From Lacipirellula limnantheis (GTDB lineage: Bacteria; Planctomycetota; Planctomycetia; Pirellulales; Lacipirellulaceae), in assembly GCF_007746075.1 (NCBI RefSeq), contig NZ_CP036339.1, positions 6,070,028-6,134,027 on the forward strand: 64,000 nucleotides of DNA. The letters run 5' to 3'. The notes under the pieces were generated by a model. That model had not been told where the DNA came from. It did not search any database and saw only the letters and a program-made list of their open reading frames with translations. Positions 26,542-35,091 of this stretch are shown here, piece by piece; within the stretch, counting starts at the first letter, position 1, and the number at the start of each line of letters is the position of its first letter. The position numbers and the translations under genes were made by a program.

Positions 26542-26746
26542 AGGGCGCCTCCCCAGGCGCCGCAGAACAGGCGTTCTGTCGTTGAGCTCGAACCGCCTCG
26601 CTTGTTACTCGCAAGCTTGAGGCTTGGACGCAGCGGACCAGTTGGTTCGCCGCCGACCTCCGTCTTCTTCAAACGCCTGATTCCTGAATGGCCGCATGGT
26701 GCGGCTTCGTCAGCGTTTGAATCACCCTTCGCCACAGGGGATTTGA

Positions 26747-27323
26747 ATGTCCGAGAAACGTCCCTGCTATTGGGACATGCCGGCCGAATTGCGGCCGCCC
26801 AACTGGCGCCGTCTCCAAGCGGAAAGCTACGCCGAAGAAGAACGCGTCGCCCTGCCGGCCTTTAGGGACGATGCGCTCGCAGCCTACACGGCGCATCTGC
26901 AAGCCCTCCGCCGGCCGCAGCCAACGACACTTCATCGGTTGATCGCTCAGCGTCCGGAACTCGTCGCCGCCAGCCCCGCACCCGCTCGACCTCGTCAAGC
27001 TGCGCCGCCGTTTGGAAAATTGCACCGAGCGCACGCCCGAGCGCGAACGACGCGCGGCAGCGGCGGCCTACCGCGAGCAATTTCAGCAATCCTTCCCTTG
27101 GGAGCCGCCCGCTGGGCAACCGGCAAGTTTGACCGATGCGCTCACCCCCACGCTGCTGCGGCAGCTGGCCGTGGCCGATGCGGAACTGGCGCTGTCGACC
27201 CATGCGGCTGACTCGCGCTGGCGGCAGGCTGCCGTCAATGAAGTACACAAGATCGTCACGCTGCTGCTGCAAGTCGACCGCGGTCAGAAAGGAGGACGCT
27301 ATGGAACGCGCCGCGGGCGGTAG
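26747..27323 (+). pseudogene. Hypothetical gene with a frameshift near 26975
   Basis: The first frame (MSEKRPCYWDMPAELRPPNW, RRLQAESYAEEERVALPAFR ... TLHRLIAQRPELVAAS) turns into Arg/Ala-rich noise. A neighbouring frame then carries on as HPLDLVKLRRRLENCTERTP, REQFQQSFPWEPPAGQ ... VNEVHKIVTLLLQVDRG to 27323. A base lost or gained in the repetitive CCCCGCACCCGC stretch explains it. The intact product would be ~190 residues, soluble and helical. It overlaps the next gene's start at 27301. Confidence 0.55.
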
Positions 27324-27786
27324 CACGAACGACGAGGCGGGGCGAGGACGTCGCTGGCTCGCCGAGCGACTGACGCCCGCCCAGATGAAGGCGCTCGCGT
27401 TGCAAGGGTTCGTGGCGTTTGATCGCCTCCCCTCGGGCGCACGGTGCGCCAAACTCCGCTATCGCGACGCGGGGAGACGGCAGCGGGTGCTGTACGTCGG
27501 AACCAATGAAGAACTGGCCGCCGGCGTCGTCGCCGCCCTGGCCGAATGTCAAGCGTCGCTCCGCCGTCGCCGCCAGGTGCGCGCGCTTGCGCGATGCGGC
27601 GCCAGCGTGATGCGAACCAGCGTACGACGACTCGAACAGCCGCTCCAGCAAATCGGCTGGCGCTTCCACGGTCGACAGCCCCGCCGACGCCGCCGGCCGG
27701 CGCTGTCCGCGGTTCGCCAAGCGCCGTCATCATCACCATTACCCGCCGAGGAGAACAATCCGTTGAGTGAACAATCCGTTGAGTGA
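27301..27786 (+). CDS. Hypothetical basic protein
   Basis: 161 residues, with AGGAGG 8 nt before ATG 27301. The middle (AERLTPAQMKALALQGFVAF, CAKLRYRDAGRRQRVLYVG, ELAAGVVAALAECQASLRRR) is compact; the C-terminal third is rich in Arg and Pro. It overlaps the preceding frameshifted gene by 23 nt and the next by 20 nt, so the three form one operon. Function unknown; a nucleic-acid-binding role would fit the charge. Confidence 0.6.
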   Translation: MERAAGGSTNDEAGRGRRWLAERLTPAQMKALALQGFVAFDRLPSGARCAKLRYRDAGRRQRVLYVGTNEELAAGVVAALAECQASLRRRRQVRALARCGASVMRTSVRRLEQPLQQIGWRFHGRQPRRRRRPALSAVRQAPSSSPLPAEENNPLSEQSVE

Positions 27787-28123
27787 ACAATCCTTTAACG
27801 CCGCCGCGCCCGCTAGTGCGGCGGAGCCAGCGCTTGCGAGTCATGATGACGCGCTACGGCGCTGGGCGCTTGCTCTGCCGCAACCCATCGACGTTTCGAT
27901 CGGCTGGCATGCCGCAACGCTCTTGGAAATTTCGAGTTTGATGGCCGAGCCGATCAAGGCCGAGATTTTGCAGGCCGAGAATCGCCTGGAGACCATTGCC
28001 GATCTCGCAACGCATACCGAAGTGATGCTGAAAACGATTCGGCAGGGAGAACGATTGCTGAAGATGCTGCCGCGAACCTCAAGAGACCAGGAGGCGGCAG
28101 CGAAGCTAGCAGCGATCCACTGA
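27767..28123 (+). CDS. Hypothetical helical protein
   Basis: 118 residues from GTG 27767 (another in-frame option is hard to choose because GAGTGAACAATCC is tandemly repeated here). Largely alpha-helical with no membrane segment (LRRWALALPQPIDVSIGWHA, LLEISSLMAEPIKAEILQAE, THTEVMLKTIRQGERLLKML). Third gene of the small operon. Function unknown. Confidence 0.55.
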   Translation: MNNPLSEQSFNAAAPASAAEPALASHDDALRRWALALPQPIDVSIGWHAATLLEISSLMAEPIKAEILQAENRLETIADLATHTEVMLKTIRQGERLLKMLPRTSRDQEAAAKLAAIH

Positions 28124-28758
28124 GTGACCGAAAAACGCTGGCAGCGAGGCATGGGTTGCCGCCGTTTCGATCGTTGATGGCCCAGACGCCGCTGACGCGG
28201 CGTCGCGTCGAAAGCGAAGTTTTGGGCAGTTGATACCTACGCCTGACCGGAAGCGGGCCGGGGCAACGAGCGATTGGTTTTAACGCTGGGTCAAGCGGCG
28301 GCGCGACCGCTCGTCCCGCGGGTGAACGTCGCACCGATTCGACGGCTCTTTGACAATTTACCTTTAATCGCGGCGCCCCGCCGTTCGCGGCGGCGGGGCG
28401 CCGGCATGGAGATCGGCCCGACGGCTCGTCACCGCTGGATCTCAATCGCCATGCAGAGCACGCCTACCTGCGATCGCGCGCTGATTCATTGGGACAAAAG
28501 CTGGCGTAGCGGGGCCCGCGACACGGCATTCGCCGTGCCAAGTCGTCGTCGGCATCGCTTATGGCGGCGATAGAGGACCGCTGGGACTAGTCAGCGTCAT
28601 CGCGCGGGGTGATCGTTGGGGGCCAATTCAGTTTGACCCGCCCCACCCCAGAAACTCGAAATCCCGGCACCATCTACGATCGCCATCGCGGCGCGCGGCT
28701 TGGCGATGTTGGTGCGTAGACGGCGCCCGTCCCGAATGGGGGAATGGAGAAGAAAGCA
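28124..28758. other. Gene-free flank left of the integrated element
   Basis: No coding sequence recognised. A perfect 13-bp stem CGGCGCCCCGCCG/CGGCGGGGCGCCG lies at 28371-28403 with a 7-nt loop. Before integration this DNA would have been directly downstream of tRNA-Ile. Confidence 0.5.
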
Positions 28759-28781
28759 AGTGGGCGCGCCAAGACTCGAAC
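28759..28781. other. Left attachment site (partial tRNA-Ile copy)
   Basis: Identical to 39768-39790: two bases beyond the tRNA plus 21 nt of its 3' end (acceptor and T-arm). The rest of the tRNA is absent here. Confidence 0.85.
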
Positions 28782-28959
28782 AAACGAGCGAAATGACGAG
28801 GAATGTTGAGGATTACGGCGGAGCGCTGCAGCCGGCGCTGCAATCCGCCAATTGGCTTCCGCGGATCCCCTGCGCGGATAAAATCAGGGGGCAAAACTCA
28901 ACTCATTCGACCAGCCTAGCGGACTGATCCTCCGCGTCGGCTGCCCGTCGGCGCCCTTC

Positions 28960-29002
28960 CTACCTTGCGGCGCCGGCGGGCGGCCGGGGCCTGGCAAGGT
29001 AG
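28960..29002. repeat. Inverted repeat before the first element gene
   Basis: CTACCTTGC at 28960-28968 and GCAAGGTAG at 28994-29002, with a GC-rich loop. It ends 6 nt before ATG 29009, so it could be an operator or an mRNA structure covering the start. Confidence 0.55.
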
Positions 29003-29008
29003 GCTCAA

Positions 29009-29695
29009 ATGGCAACGCACCGTCCCGGTGATTTTCAGCAGGACGCTTTCGACATCTTCAGCGAGCTCGACGGCAAGACTCTCGCTACGGAGATCACAGC
29101 TATCCGCGATGCTGCAGCACGCAGAATCGCTGGGTTGTGCGAGGAGCTGGTGGCGGAAGCCGACCCTCCGTTAAACATGATCTCATTCCAAGATCAGGGC
29201 CGCGAGCGACGCTTTGTTTACCCAGTAACGAGTGAGGGGGTTTCGTCGCTTGCCGTCGAGGGACTCGCGAAACCACTAACCTCGCTCTCAGAGCATTCGC
29301 TGGCGTTCGCACCGATGGTCAATTTCCTGATCCTGTCGGCGGCCAACGAGCTTCTCGAATCACTCAGCAAGGCATCGAGCAGGGACGGGGCCGAGTACGC
29401 CCAATTGCAGATTTCGGCGATGCGGCTTGCGAGGTTTGAAGGCTACATGCTGGCGAGCACTTCTAAGGAAATGAGTAACGGTGCTCGCAAGTTGGAGAAA
29501 TGCAAGATTGCTGGCGAGAACACTCGGAAAACGACCTCCAAACAGGATTCCGCCATCATTAACAGCGTCAAAAAGCACTTAGAAGCTGGGCACACCCAGC
29601 GGGCCGCGTGCCTTCGGGCGGTGAGCGACCTGAAACTAAGTATCGGCTGGGAAGCGGTTCGCAGGCGTTATCTGAAAAGCATTTGCAACGCTTAG
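29009..29695 (+). CDS. Hypothetical protein of the integrated element
   Basis: 228 residues. Mostly helical (GKTLATEITAIRDAAARRIA, FAPMVNFLILSAANELLESL, LQISAMRLARFEGYMLAST), with a basic C-terminus (SVKKHLEAGHTQRAACLRAV, GWEAVRRRYLKSI) that looks like a helix-turn-helix. A regulator or DNA-binding role is possible but unproven. First plus-strand gene inside the left attachment site. Confidence 0.65.
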   Translation: MATHRPGDFQQDAFDIFSELDGKTLATEITAIRDAAARRIAGLCEELVAEADPPLNMISFQDQGRERRFVYPVTSEGVSSLAVEGLAKPLTSLSEHSLAFAPMVNFLILSAANELLESLSKASSRDGAEYAQLQISAMRLARFEGYMLASTSKEMSNGARKLEKCKIAGENTRKTTSKQDSAIINSVKKHLEAGHTQRAACLRAVSDLKLSIGWEAVRRRYLKSICNA

Positions 29696-29822
29696 CGCTG
29701 CCACACTATTTCTGTTGAAACGCTTAGCTCTGCAAAATATCTGACCGCATCGCGGATATTCTTCGCCCAACGACGCGATTCGCAGCATGGTGCTGCACGC
29801 GCCATTCTCCAAGGGCGAGAAC

Positions 29823-30056
29823 ATGTCCCGAGCAACTATTGGTCGCATGACGCGTGGTGAGTACCACGCCTCAATCGACCCGATCAACGTCGGCGCCGCC
29901 GAAGCGGCGACGCTGATGCGGATTTCAAAGCGAACTCTGGCGACCGAGACGGCCGCCGGACGAATTCCAAGCTTTAAGATCCGCGGGCGCCGACTCTACA
30001 ACGTCGAGGCGCTCAAACGGTACTCAGCCGAACAGTCGTCGGCGAGCGACCAGTAG
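29823..30056 (+). CDS. Excisionase-like HTH protein (AlpA/helix_turn_helix_17 type)
   Basis: 77 residues from ATG 29823; an upstream ATG at 29787 adds twelve. NVGAAEAATLMRISKRTLAT, ETAAGRIPSFKIRGRRLYNV, EALKRYSAEQ is the winged MerR-like fold of excisionases (x-E-A-A-x-x-L-x-I-S-x-x-T-L, then G-x-I-P-x-x-x-I-x-x-R-R). Such proteins bend att DNA and favour excision, or regulate the element. The position opposite the integrases is typical. Confidence 0.8.
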   Translation: MSRATIGRMTRGEYHASIDPINVGAAEAATLMRISKRTLATETAAGRIPSFKIRGRRLYNVEALKRYSAEQSSASDQ

Positions 30057-30071
30057 GCTAAAGGCGGCAGG

Positions 30072-30965
30072 ATGATCCCCAGCGAAGTTGAAAGCGTGGC
30101 CATGCGGCGTCTTGTGAGGGCACTTCGGCCCCTCATGGCTGGCGCACCCGTCTCGTCAGAAGCGGTGGCCCGCGGGCTCGTCGACACGCTGGACGGAAGC
30201 TTTCTACCTCGCAACGCGCCGCGTGGTGACGTCGGGCGCTTCACCGACCTCGACATCGCCGAGGGCATCGGCTGGGTCGGCGAAGAGGCACGGCTAATCG
30301 AGATACTTCTCGACGCTGGCATCTTCGCCCGGCATGAGGAGCACCGGCTCGTCCGCGTGGACTACCACCGATTGGCGCCGAACTTCATTCGCGCGTCGGT
30401 CAACAGCGCTGGAGGGTTCGTCACCGGGCCAGAGCCCGGTTCTAAGCATGAGGCCAAGGGGGGAGCTAAGGCCCCCCCCAAGACCACGGCAGAGGCCGCC
30501 CCAGAATCGGAGCCAGGGACGGCCTTTTCTATCCAATCCTTACCCATCCTTACCAATCCTTCTTCAGATCCGATCGATGATGGCGACGGATCGAACTTCG
30601 TTGAGGGGGTTGATGAAGTGATTCTTGACGCGAAGACCTTCGAAGAAATCAAGCCTGACTGCGCACGCGTTGCTGATCTCGTCCGAATTGGCCGGAGCCC
30701 CCTCAACGACGCAGACAGCGAGACGGTGATTCGATGCGTCGTCGTCGCTCGCCAGCGGCTTCCGAAAGGCGAACTTGACGCGATCATCAAGCGGGTGCGG
30801 AAGAAGTCCGAAACGGTGCGATTGCAATCGAAGATCGGTTATTTCAAGACTGCGATCATCACGGCCTGCGAGAAGGCGGGCGTCGATTTTCACTTCGCGT
30901 CGAAATTCGATCTGCCACGTCGCCAGCCGAATGAAACGACCGTTCCAGAAGGGGCCGTCGCATGA
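30072..30965 (+). CDS. Replication-protein-like DNA-binding protein
   Basis: 297 residues. The first ~115 form a likely winged-helix unit (GRFTDLDIAEGIGWVGEEAR, LIEILLDAGIFARHEEHRLV) like the N-terminus of phage replication initiators. A low-complexity linker (residues ~125-165) is followed by a helical C-terminal domain (SETVIRCVVVARQRLPKGEL, KSETVRLQSKIGYFKTAIIT). The architecture resembles DnaD/primosomal-type phage replication proteins. No helicase motif. It overlaps the next gene by 4 nt (ATGA). Confidence 0.55.
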   Translation: MIPSEVESVAMRRLVRALRPLMAGAPVSSEAVARGLVDTLDGSFLPRNAPRGDVGRFTDLDIAEGIGWVGEEARLIEILLDAGIFARHEEHRLVRVDYHRLAPNFIRASVNSAGGFVTGPEPGSKHEAKGGAKAPPKTTAEAAPESEPGTAFSIQSLPILTNPSSDPIDDGDGSNFVEGVDEVILDAKTFEEIKPDCARVADLVRIGRSPLNDADSETVIRCVVVARQRLPKGELDAIIKRVRKKSETVRLQSKIGYFKTAIITACEKAGVDFHFASKFDLPRRQPNETTVPEGAVA

Positions 30966-31222
30966 ATGTCCAGATGCGTGACGATCTCAAACAGCGACGC
31001 TTAAACCTGCAGCGTGCCGGCAACCGCGCGGCCGCCCAAGAGGCTCATCTCGGGGACGAGCTAGACGCGATGAACCGCGAGCAGCTTCGCCAGTTGTTCG
31101 ACGCCGCGTTTGCGCGGCTTGCGGAATTCGAATGGGGCCTGCAAGTTCGTCGCGGAAAGATTTCCATGCCTCAACGCGCGGCGCTATTGGAGGCATTGAA
31201 CAAACAGGAGGCTATCGCATGA
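30962..31222 (+). CDS. Hypothetical small helical protein
   Basis: 86 residues, overlapping both neighbours by 4 nt, so it is translationally coupled. Helical throughout, with LGDELDAMNREQLRQLFDAA and GLQVRRGKISMPQRAALLEA. No family recognised. Confidence 0.65.
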   Translation: MNVQMRDDLKQRRLNLQRAGNRAAAQEAHLGDELDAMNREQLRQLFDAAFARLAEFEWGLQVRRGKISMPQRAALLEALNKQEAIA

Positions 31223-31506
31223 GTGGTTCAGGCCAGAAGGCGCCCGTCGGCTACGTCGGCGCGGATCCAAAACAGCCGATGTCGATCGCCCTACGTCAAC
31301 AAATGCGCGGAGACGTCTGCGCTCAATGTGCCGCCCGCGTGCTGGTGCACAGCGTCGGTTTTCGGGCGCACAAAAAGCAGCATGCCGCGCGGGGCATCGG
31401 CATTAAGCTGCTCTGCCCGAAATGTGCTGAGCAAGCGAGGTCCGAATTGCCGCCAGGCCCGACCATCATCGCCTTGCCGCCGAAAACTGATTTGGAGTCG
31501 AACTAG
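31219..31506 (+). CDS. Zinc-ribbon small protein
   Basis: 95 residues from ATG 31219, chosen because it overlaps the upstream stop by 4 nt. CAQC and CPKC, 34 residues apart, form one zinc ribbon, with R-A-H-K-K-Q-H between. Small zinc-ribbon proteins are usual in phage-like modules. Function unknown. Confidence 0.65.
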   Translation: MSGSGQKAPVGYVGADPKQPMSIALRQQMRGDVCAQCAARVLVHSVGFRAHKKQHAARGIGIKLLCPKCAEQARSELPPGPTIIALPPKTDLESN

Positions 31507-31507
31507 C

Positions 31508-32440
31508 ATGATCCTTCGCAGAAATGAACCGCTGTTGTTCGCCTCGCACCTCGCCGGCTCCGTCGAGGAGCAGATCGCAGCGCCGCGCCCCGCGAACACC
31601 GCGCGGCCGAGCCAGGCGGCGCAAATTGGCCACGCCGAACTGATCGGCTTCATGGACCCGGCCTACAACGCCGAAGTCGGCGCCGATCTGTTGCGGCTGG
31701 CGGCGGACGACTCGATTGATGCGATCGTTCTATGGGTCGATTCCGGCGGCGGCTATTACGAGGGCACGCCGGAGCTCGCCGAGCGATTGCGTCGCGCCAC
31801 TCAAATGAAGCCGGTTCATGCGGTCATCGTCGGCTACTGCTGCAGCGGGTGCCTCTGGGCTATCACGCATGCCACATCGATCACGGCGACGCCATCGGCG
31901 ACGATCGGCAGCATAGGCGCCTACATCGCCGTCCTGGACGCCAGCGAGAATTTCAAGCGAGACGGGCTCCGGGTCATTCGGATCGCGACTGGCGCTCTCA
32001 AAGGGCATCCGATCGATGGCGCTGAGGTGCCGGACGAGTTCGTCGCCATGCTGCAAAATCGGTGCGACATCATCACAGCCAAGTTCACGATTGCACTGAA
32101 GGCGGGCCGCAAGCTGGGCGAGAAAAAGGTCGCTCAGTTGGCGACCGGCGAAATTTGGTTTGCGGACCAGGCCAAGCATTTGGGGCTGATCGATCGCGTC
32201 GCCATGCCGGAAGATGCGCTCGACGAGATTCGCCGCGGCCTTGCGCCGCCGCCTGCGGCGCCGCGCGACGAGCTGCATACGGACCTGCGAGGGTACGCGG
32301 CCGAAGTGAAGATGAACGAGCTCGCGGCGGAGCGGTTCGGCCGCGAGTGTTTCGACGACCTGGGACCGTTCGAGGCGGCGGAGCTGCAACGCGAATTTCC
32401 GACACTGGCGAAAGCATACGCCGAATCACTGGACGATTGA
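31508..32440 (+). CDS. S49/SppA-like serine protease, phage head-protease type
   Basis: 311 residues from ATG 31508, one base after the previous stop. IDAIVLWVDSGGGYYEG (residues ~70-86) is the substrate-binding D-S-x-G-G loop. VIVGYCCSGCLWAITHAT places the nucleophile serine at about 113 in S-G-C-L-W-A (S-G-G-Y-Y-A in SppA). SITATPSATIGSIGAYIAV matches the following strand-loop. The general base would be a lysine about 50 residues later (GALKGHPIDG). Phages use such enzymes to mature prohead scaffold and capsid proteins. No signal peptide, so not an envelope SppA. Confidence 0.8.
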   Translation: MILRRNEPLLFASHLAGSVEEQIAAPRPANTARPSQAAQIGHAELIGFMDPAYNAEVGADLLRLAADDSIDAIVLWVDSGGGYYEGTPELAERLRRATQMKPVHAVIVGYCCSGCLWAITHATSITATPSATIGSIGAYIAVLDASENFKRDGLRVIRIATGALKGHPIDGAEVPDEFVAMLQNRCDIITAKFTIALKAGRKLGEKKVAQLATGEIWFADQAKHLGLIDRVAMPEDALDEIRRGLAPPPAAPRDELHTDLRGYAAEVKMNELAAERFGRECFDDLGPFEAAELQREFPTLAKAYAESLDD

Positions 32441-32463
32441 CTCTAATTTCGGAGAGGTTAATT

Positions 32464-33369
32464 ATGGGGACGACAGTAAAAGCCAGGCCCACAGCCCAGC
32501 GCCACGGTGCGACGCTACTGCAGGAGGAACTCGACCGCGAAAACGATCGCCGGGCACTCATGCTCGCCGCGTTCGAACGGCGAAAGGACCAGCTGATCGC
32601 TGAGGTGCCTGACCTCGAGCGCGCGCCGCTGTACCTGACGTCGAAGGATGTTGCGGTTTTCGAAGAGTTCGGACTGAAACGCGCCGACGAAATTGCGACG
32701 GCACTGCAGATTCACGCAGGAATCGCCGAGGCCCGCGCGCTCGTCGGTGACCCAGCGGTCATCGAAGCTGCCCGCGCTGAATTGGCCGCCGCGGTTCGAA
32801 ATGAGCAGACGTTGCGGGCCGAAGCGGAAGATCTTGACGGCGACGCCGAGGACGAGCCGGCGCTGGCGATGCAGATCAAGTCGCTGCAACGGCGGTTAGG
32901 CCAACTGACCGCCGCGAGAGTCGACGCCGAGAACAAAGTCAGGCGGTTCGAAAGTCGTCGCGATTGGTTGCGGACGCAGGCGCCGCCCGCGATGCGCCTC
33001 GACATCACCAAAGAAATTACGCGCCGGCAACTCATCGATCCGGTTTGGCAGCGCCTTCGCGAGGTCGAATTGCAAATTCACGGATTCGAGAAGTTGCTGG
33101 AGATCGCTCGCGACTCACGGTCAGATGACAATCCGGTCTTTTGCAACCACGCCCGGGTTCACTGTGCCGACGCGTTTCGAAGCAACTACGGTTCGCCACG
33201 CGTCGATCTGGGCCTATTTAGTAAACATCTGGACCAGCTGCGCGGGGAGCTGCTGCCGGCGCTGAAGGCCGAGCAAGCTGATCTGCAGGCGAAATGGCAG
33301 GCCACTGTCGCGGAGATCGAAGCCGGCCTAGACCACTGGATCGCGACCGGGGAGGTCTTACGCGCGTAA
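32464..33369 (+). CDS. Coiled-coil protein, scaffold-like position
   Basis: 301 residues from ATG 32464 (GGAGAGG 10-16 nt upstream). Long heptad-rich stretches (residues ~110-190, AAVRNEQTLRAEAEDLDGDA, AMQIKSLQRRLGQLTAARVD, and ~250-290, LDQLRGELLPALKAEQADLQ). A central section with Cys-His (FCNHARVHC) might bind zinc. It lies between the head-type protease and the cement-like gene, where phages keep scaffold genes. No direct homology was recognised, so that role is inferred. Confidence 0.65.
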   Translation: MGTTVKARPTAQRHGATLLQEELDRENDRRALMLAAFERRKDQLIAEVPDLERAPLYLTSKDVAVFEEFGLKRADEIATALQIHAGIAEARALVGDPAVIEAARAELAAAVRNEQTLRAEAEDLDGDAEDEPALAMQIKSLQRRLGQLTAARVDAENKVRRFESRRDWLRTQAPPAMRLDITKEITRRQLIDPVWQRLREVELQIHGFEKLLEIARDSRSDDNPVFCNHARVHCADAFRSNYGSPRVDLGLFSKHLDQLRGELLPALKAEQADLQAKWQATVAEIEAGLDHWIATGEVLRA

Positions 33370-33509
33370 CGAAAGTCGCAGCGGCGGCCGCAAGATTCGC
33401 TCCTGTTTGACTTGCGGGCGTCGATGCGGCGTAGCCGGTCAGCTGCTGGGGACTGCAGCTGGCCGGCACATTTTGAATCATCCCGAGAACCCTTTTAAGG
33501 AGACGTGTC

Positions 33510-33686
33510 ATGCCACAGGCAACGCCTGCGAGCGTCGGTTCCTCGCCCGAAGCGAAGCGTGAATTTTTCCACGCCGAAGCTCTGGCCTACCAGAAGTCGC
33601 ACAACTGCCGCTGGAGCGAAGCGACGCTCGCCATCAAAAAGCGATACGCAGAGGCTCGCGAGGCGTTTGGCGCGCCGAAGGGCTAG
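33510..33686 (+). CDS. 58-residue protein
   Basis: AAGGAG 8 nt before ATG 33510. It reads QATPASVGSSPEAKREFFHA, EALAYQKSHNCRWSEATLAI and KKRYAEAREAFGAPKG, a compact charged helical protein. It lies between the coiled-coil gene and the cement-like gene on the same strand. Codon use and the ribosome site support it over the overlapping Arg/Ser-rich ORF at 33505-33726. Confidence 0.65.
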   Translation: MPQATPASVGSSPEAKREFFHAEALAYQKSHNCRWSEATLAIKKRYAEAREAFGAPKG

Positions 33687-33758
33687 AGCGGCCCTGTCGA
33701 CGTCGGCGATTGTGCTTTCAGTATAGCGACTACCATGTCTTAAATAGGAGTTACGATC

Positions 33759-34115
33759 ATGCAATACAGCCTCTCCACGGAGATCAACGCTGTGGCTGAC
33801 GCCGCCTACCCGCCGCACACGCGGGTCAAGTGGTCGGCCACGGCCGGCAAGGTGACCGTCGCCGGCAACGAAGCCTGCATCGGCACGCTGAAAAACCGAA
33901 CTTACCGGGACGGCAGCGAGTGCGTCGTCCTCGACATTCGCGGGCCGGGGTCGCGGATCTTCATCGCCAATGGCGCTATCGCTGCGGGCGACGACTTCAC
34001 CAGCGCCGCGAGCGGTCGCGTCGTGACCGGCACCGCGGGCAACGAGGACTACGGCAAGGCCCTCAGCGCGGCCAGCGCCGCTGGTGGCCTGTTCGAGGGT
34101 ACGCCGCGAGTCTAG
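33759..34115 (+). CDS. Capsid-cement/decoration-like protein (DUF2190 type)
   Basis: 118 residues. HTRVKWSATAGKVTVAGNEA, CIGTLKNRTYRDGSECVVLD, IRGPGSRIFIANGAIAAGDD, FTSAASGRVVTGTAG, ALSAASAAGGLFEGTP follow the layout of small capsid-cement proteins, in which a beta tulip displays 'A-x-G-A-I-A-A-G-D-x-V' and ends in 'G-x-A-L-x-A-A-S-A-A-G'. ATAGGAG lies 9 nt before the ATG. With the S49 protease it is the strongest sign of virion ancestry. The major capsid gene is absent. Confidence 0.7.
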   Translation: MQYSLSTEINAVADAAYPPHTRVKWSATAGKVTVAGNEACIGTLKNRTYRDGSECVVLDIRGPGSRIFIANGAIAAGDDFTSAASGRVVTGTAGNEDYGKALSAASAAGGLFEGTPRV

Positions 34116-34164
34116 CCGCGTGGACGATTGCCGCTCGATCGCGTCGGGCGCCGAGGGGAAGTGG

Positions 34165-34240
34165 GGCAGCCTGGGGCGCCCCACCCCCCCCCGGGGGGAT
34201 TGGGGGTCCTTTCGAGAGCCCCCCCGGGGGGGCACTGGCA
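34165..34240. repeat. Palindromic C/G-run region
   Basis: Contains C9 followed by G6 near 34184-34198 and a GCCCCCCC/GGGGGGGC palindrome near 34218-34233, with several other G4-G5 runs. It follows the cement-like gene and may be a terminator, a G-quadruplex site or a processing signal. Confidence 0.5.
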
Positions 34241-34330
34241 AGTGCGATCGGCTCGTTTTTTCACACGGGACGGAGGATTGGGGGTGTGGGCCGCCCCTCC
34301 CCCGCTTAGTAAAGGGCGATCGAGGTCGAA

Positions 34331-34975
34331 ATGAATAAGAAGCCGGTGAAGGCCGAGGTAGCGCAGGTTCGAAAGAGCCTGTTGCAGCGTCTCACGCAAG
34401 CCGAGGCGGCCTGGATGCTGGGGGTGACGACGTCTTGGCTTCGGGACCATGCGGAGCTCGACGGACGAAACGTCGATGACTCCTACAACGCAGCGAAGCT
34501 TGTCGCCTCCGTGCGCCAGAAGTTTCAGCCGGCGGAGCTGAGCGACTCCGACCTGGAGCCATCGTTGCAGCTCGTCGACGAAATTAGCATGTGCCTTTCA
34601 TTTCCACGAACGGCCGCTGAATTACTCGCACGGATCAGCGAGCGACATGGCCCCGCCGGGCTGGCTGCCGTGGGCGAGAGGCTGCTCGTCGCGTTGCAGG
34701 AAGCGACGTCGTTTACAACGGGGTTTGAAGATCCCGACGAGCCAACGGCGGAGGAGCTTCGGGAGGAATGCGAGCGTCGCATCCGCGACCTGGATCAGTG
34801 GCAGGCCCGCCGCCAAGGTCGCGTGGCGCTCGTCTGCCGATCGTGCCGCAGTTATCGCTGGGGCCGCAAGTGGCTCGCCATCGAATCGCTTCCCGCCGAC
34901 TTCGCGATGGACGCCGTGCACTGCCCCGCGTGCTGCGCGGAGCAGGAGAAGCAAGAGCGGAAACGAAAAAGATAG
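34331..34975 (+). CDS. HTH and zinc-ribbon protein
   Basis: 214 residues. An N-terminal helix-turn-helix (RLTQAEAAWMLGVTTSWLRD), a central helical part (ERHGPAGLAAVGERLLVALQ), and a C-terminal zinc ribbon (CRSC ... CPACC). The HTH followed by W-L-R-D-H resembles Nu1-like small terminase subunits and other phage regulators, but no packaging gene is near. Likely a DNA-binding regulator of the element. Confidence 0.6.
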   Translation: MNKKPVKAEVAQVRKSLLQRLTQAEAAWMLGVTTSWLRDHAELDGRNVDDSYNAAKLVASVRQKFQPAELSDSDLEPSLQLVDEISMCLSFPRTAAELLARISERHGPAGLAAVGERLLVALQEATSFTTGFEDPDEPTAEELREECERRIRDLDQWQARRQGRVALVCRSCRSYRWGRKWLAIESLPADFAMDAVHCPACCAEQEKQERKRKR

Positions 34976-35091
34976 ACGCGACGGCTACACGCGAGCCAGT
35001 AGCCTCTACACGCCGTAGTTTCGGCAGAGGTGGCTAGCTCGCTGTTGCCCACGGCGCGAAGAGCGGGCGGCGAGATCTTTGACAACTCGGT

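Noticed and set aside
28274..28573. 99-codon plus-strand ORF
   Set aside because: Passes through a 13-bp palindrome, Arg-rich, no ribosome site.
28628..28894. 88-codon minus-strand ORF across the left attachment site
   Set aside because: No coding character; it spans the recombination core by chance.
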